A stretch of 64,000 nucleotides of DNA from Oxalobacteraceae bacterium AB_14 (GTDB lineage Bacteria > Pseudomonadota > Gammaproteobacteria > Burkholderiales > Burkholderiaceae_D), in assembly GCA_000381565.1 (NCBI GenBank), contig KB906724.1, positions 3,303,225 through 3,367,224 on the forward strand, written 5' to 3'. The position numbers and the translations under genes are program-made. This document shows positions 63,613 through 64,000 of this stretch, piece by piece. Each line of letters starts with the position of its first letter. Position 1 is the first letter of the stretch. A model generated the notes under the pieces. The model did not search any database. It saw only the letters and a program-made list of their open reading frames with translations, and was not told the origin of the DNA.

Positions 63613-64000
63613 CTGAGCTCCTCAATGGCTTGTTGCAGCAGGTCGTCCGGCAGATGATTCAATCCTTTGGGCACCGCCAGCCGCATGGCGGTGTGCAAGA
63701 TCCGCCCGGCGATGCGCGGCAAGCCCTTCGATGCCTGACGCAACACTTCCATGCCGGAATCGGCCAACAGGGTATGCTGGCAGCCCGAGGCCTTGAGGGC
63801 ATGGCCGATCAACAATGCGAAGCGCTCGCGCTCGACGACGGGCTTCAGTTGCACCCGCGCGGCGATGCGCCCGTGCAAGGCCGCATAGGGCGCGCGTTCG
63901 AGCGTTTGCGCCAGGCCGGGATGGCCCACCAGCCATACGGTGATCAGATCGCGCGCGTCGAACGCGAAGTTCAGGAACGCGGGCAGGTCGCGGAAGAACT
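63609..64000 (-). CDS. AAA ATPase of a transposon (ExeA/TniB/IstB-like), 5' end outside window
   Basis: The last about 130 residues are present. VWLVGHPGLAQTLERAPYAA and LHGRIAARVQLKPVVERERF, then LIGHALKASGC, SKGLPRIAGRILHTAMRLAV are the sensor and lid regions of ExeA/TniB-type AAA ATPases that select targets for transposases. The Walker motifs and the transposase gene must lie beyond the window. Confidence 0.7.
   Translation of the reverse strand, partial: FFRDLPAFLNFAFDARDLITVWLVGHPGLAQTLERAPYAALHGRIAARVQLKPVVERERFALLIGHALKASGCQHTLLADSGMEVLRQASKGLPRIAGRILHTAMRLAVPKGLNHLPDDLLQQAIEELR

Overview
The window is a mosaic of accessory DNA from a Gram-negative, probably beta- or gammaproteobacterial, host. 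The evidence is a MobF relaxase with its coupling protein, a TrfA-type replication initiator, a T6SS PAAR protein and a PEP-CTERM protein (the last implies an exosortase elsewhere in the genome). By eye, about 1-34.7 kb is very GC-rich with strong G/C third-position bias. About 34.8-63 kb is visibly more AT-rich with different codon use, and the last kilobase is GC-rich again. At least two horizontally acquired blocks are therefore joined here. The species cannot be named from the sequence.

Region 1 (1-18.3 kb) is a conjugative-plasmid or integrative-element backbone. It holds a coupling ATPase (traD, cut by the window edge), a small sigma-like protein, a UmuD/LexA-fold protein that has lost its catalytic residues, a PIN-like plus PD-(D/E)XK-like gene pair, an excisionase-like regulator, trfA, an iteron origin (8 iterons, mostly 22 or 33 bp apart) with an AT-rich stretch, a tyrosine recombinase, a membrane protein, and a MobF relaxase-helicase (traI) preceded by strong hairpins. 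Several small unknown genes follow, including a HEPN-like and a restriction-fold-like protein.

Region 2 (18.5-34.7 kb) is cargo. It holds a PAAR protein, glycine-zipper effector and putative immunity protein module, an HNH nuclease, a minus-strand cluster of six envelope proteins (three of them related, DUF4755-like), an XRE regulator with a clear operator, two ATGA-coupled AraC-type paralogues, a PEP-CTERM protein, a TIR-winged-helix protein, an exported alanine-rich protein and a second integrase.

Region 3 (34.8-62.6 kb) is a dense defence island. It opens with the 3' half of a tRNA (candidate attachment site) between two divergently oriented integrases, followed by an IS3-family element. 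Next is a five-gene, mostly overlapping operon: a 1157-aa protein, a 2109-aa DEAH helicase with a DUF1998-like cysteine cluster (together resembling Druantia type III), an unknown 427-aa protein, a Tdp1/PLD-type enzyme and a SNF2-type helicase. After a decayed gene comes an ATGA-coupled pair of a CHAT-family cysteine protease and a metallo-beta-lactamase-fold hydrolase, which is the best candidate here for a little-described conflict system. Convergent to it is an ATGA-coupled pair of DUF262 proteins (GmrSD/type IV restriction-like), one with a DUF1524 HNH domain.

The right end (62.6-64 kb) holds a 127-bp palindromic MITE with a TTTA duplication and the end of a transposon encoding an ExeA/TniB-like ATPase. 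No CRISPR array, rRNA or complete tRNA was seen. All family names come from reading motifs; no database search was possible.
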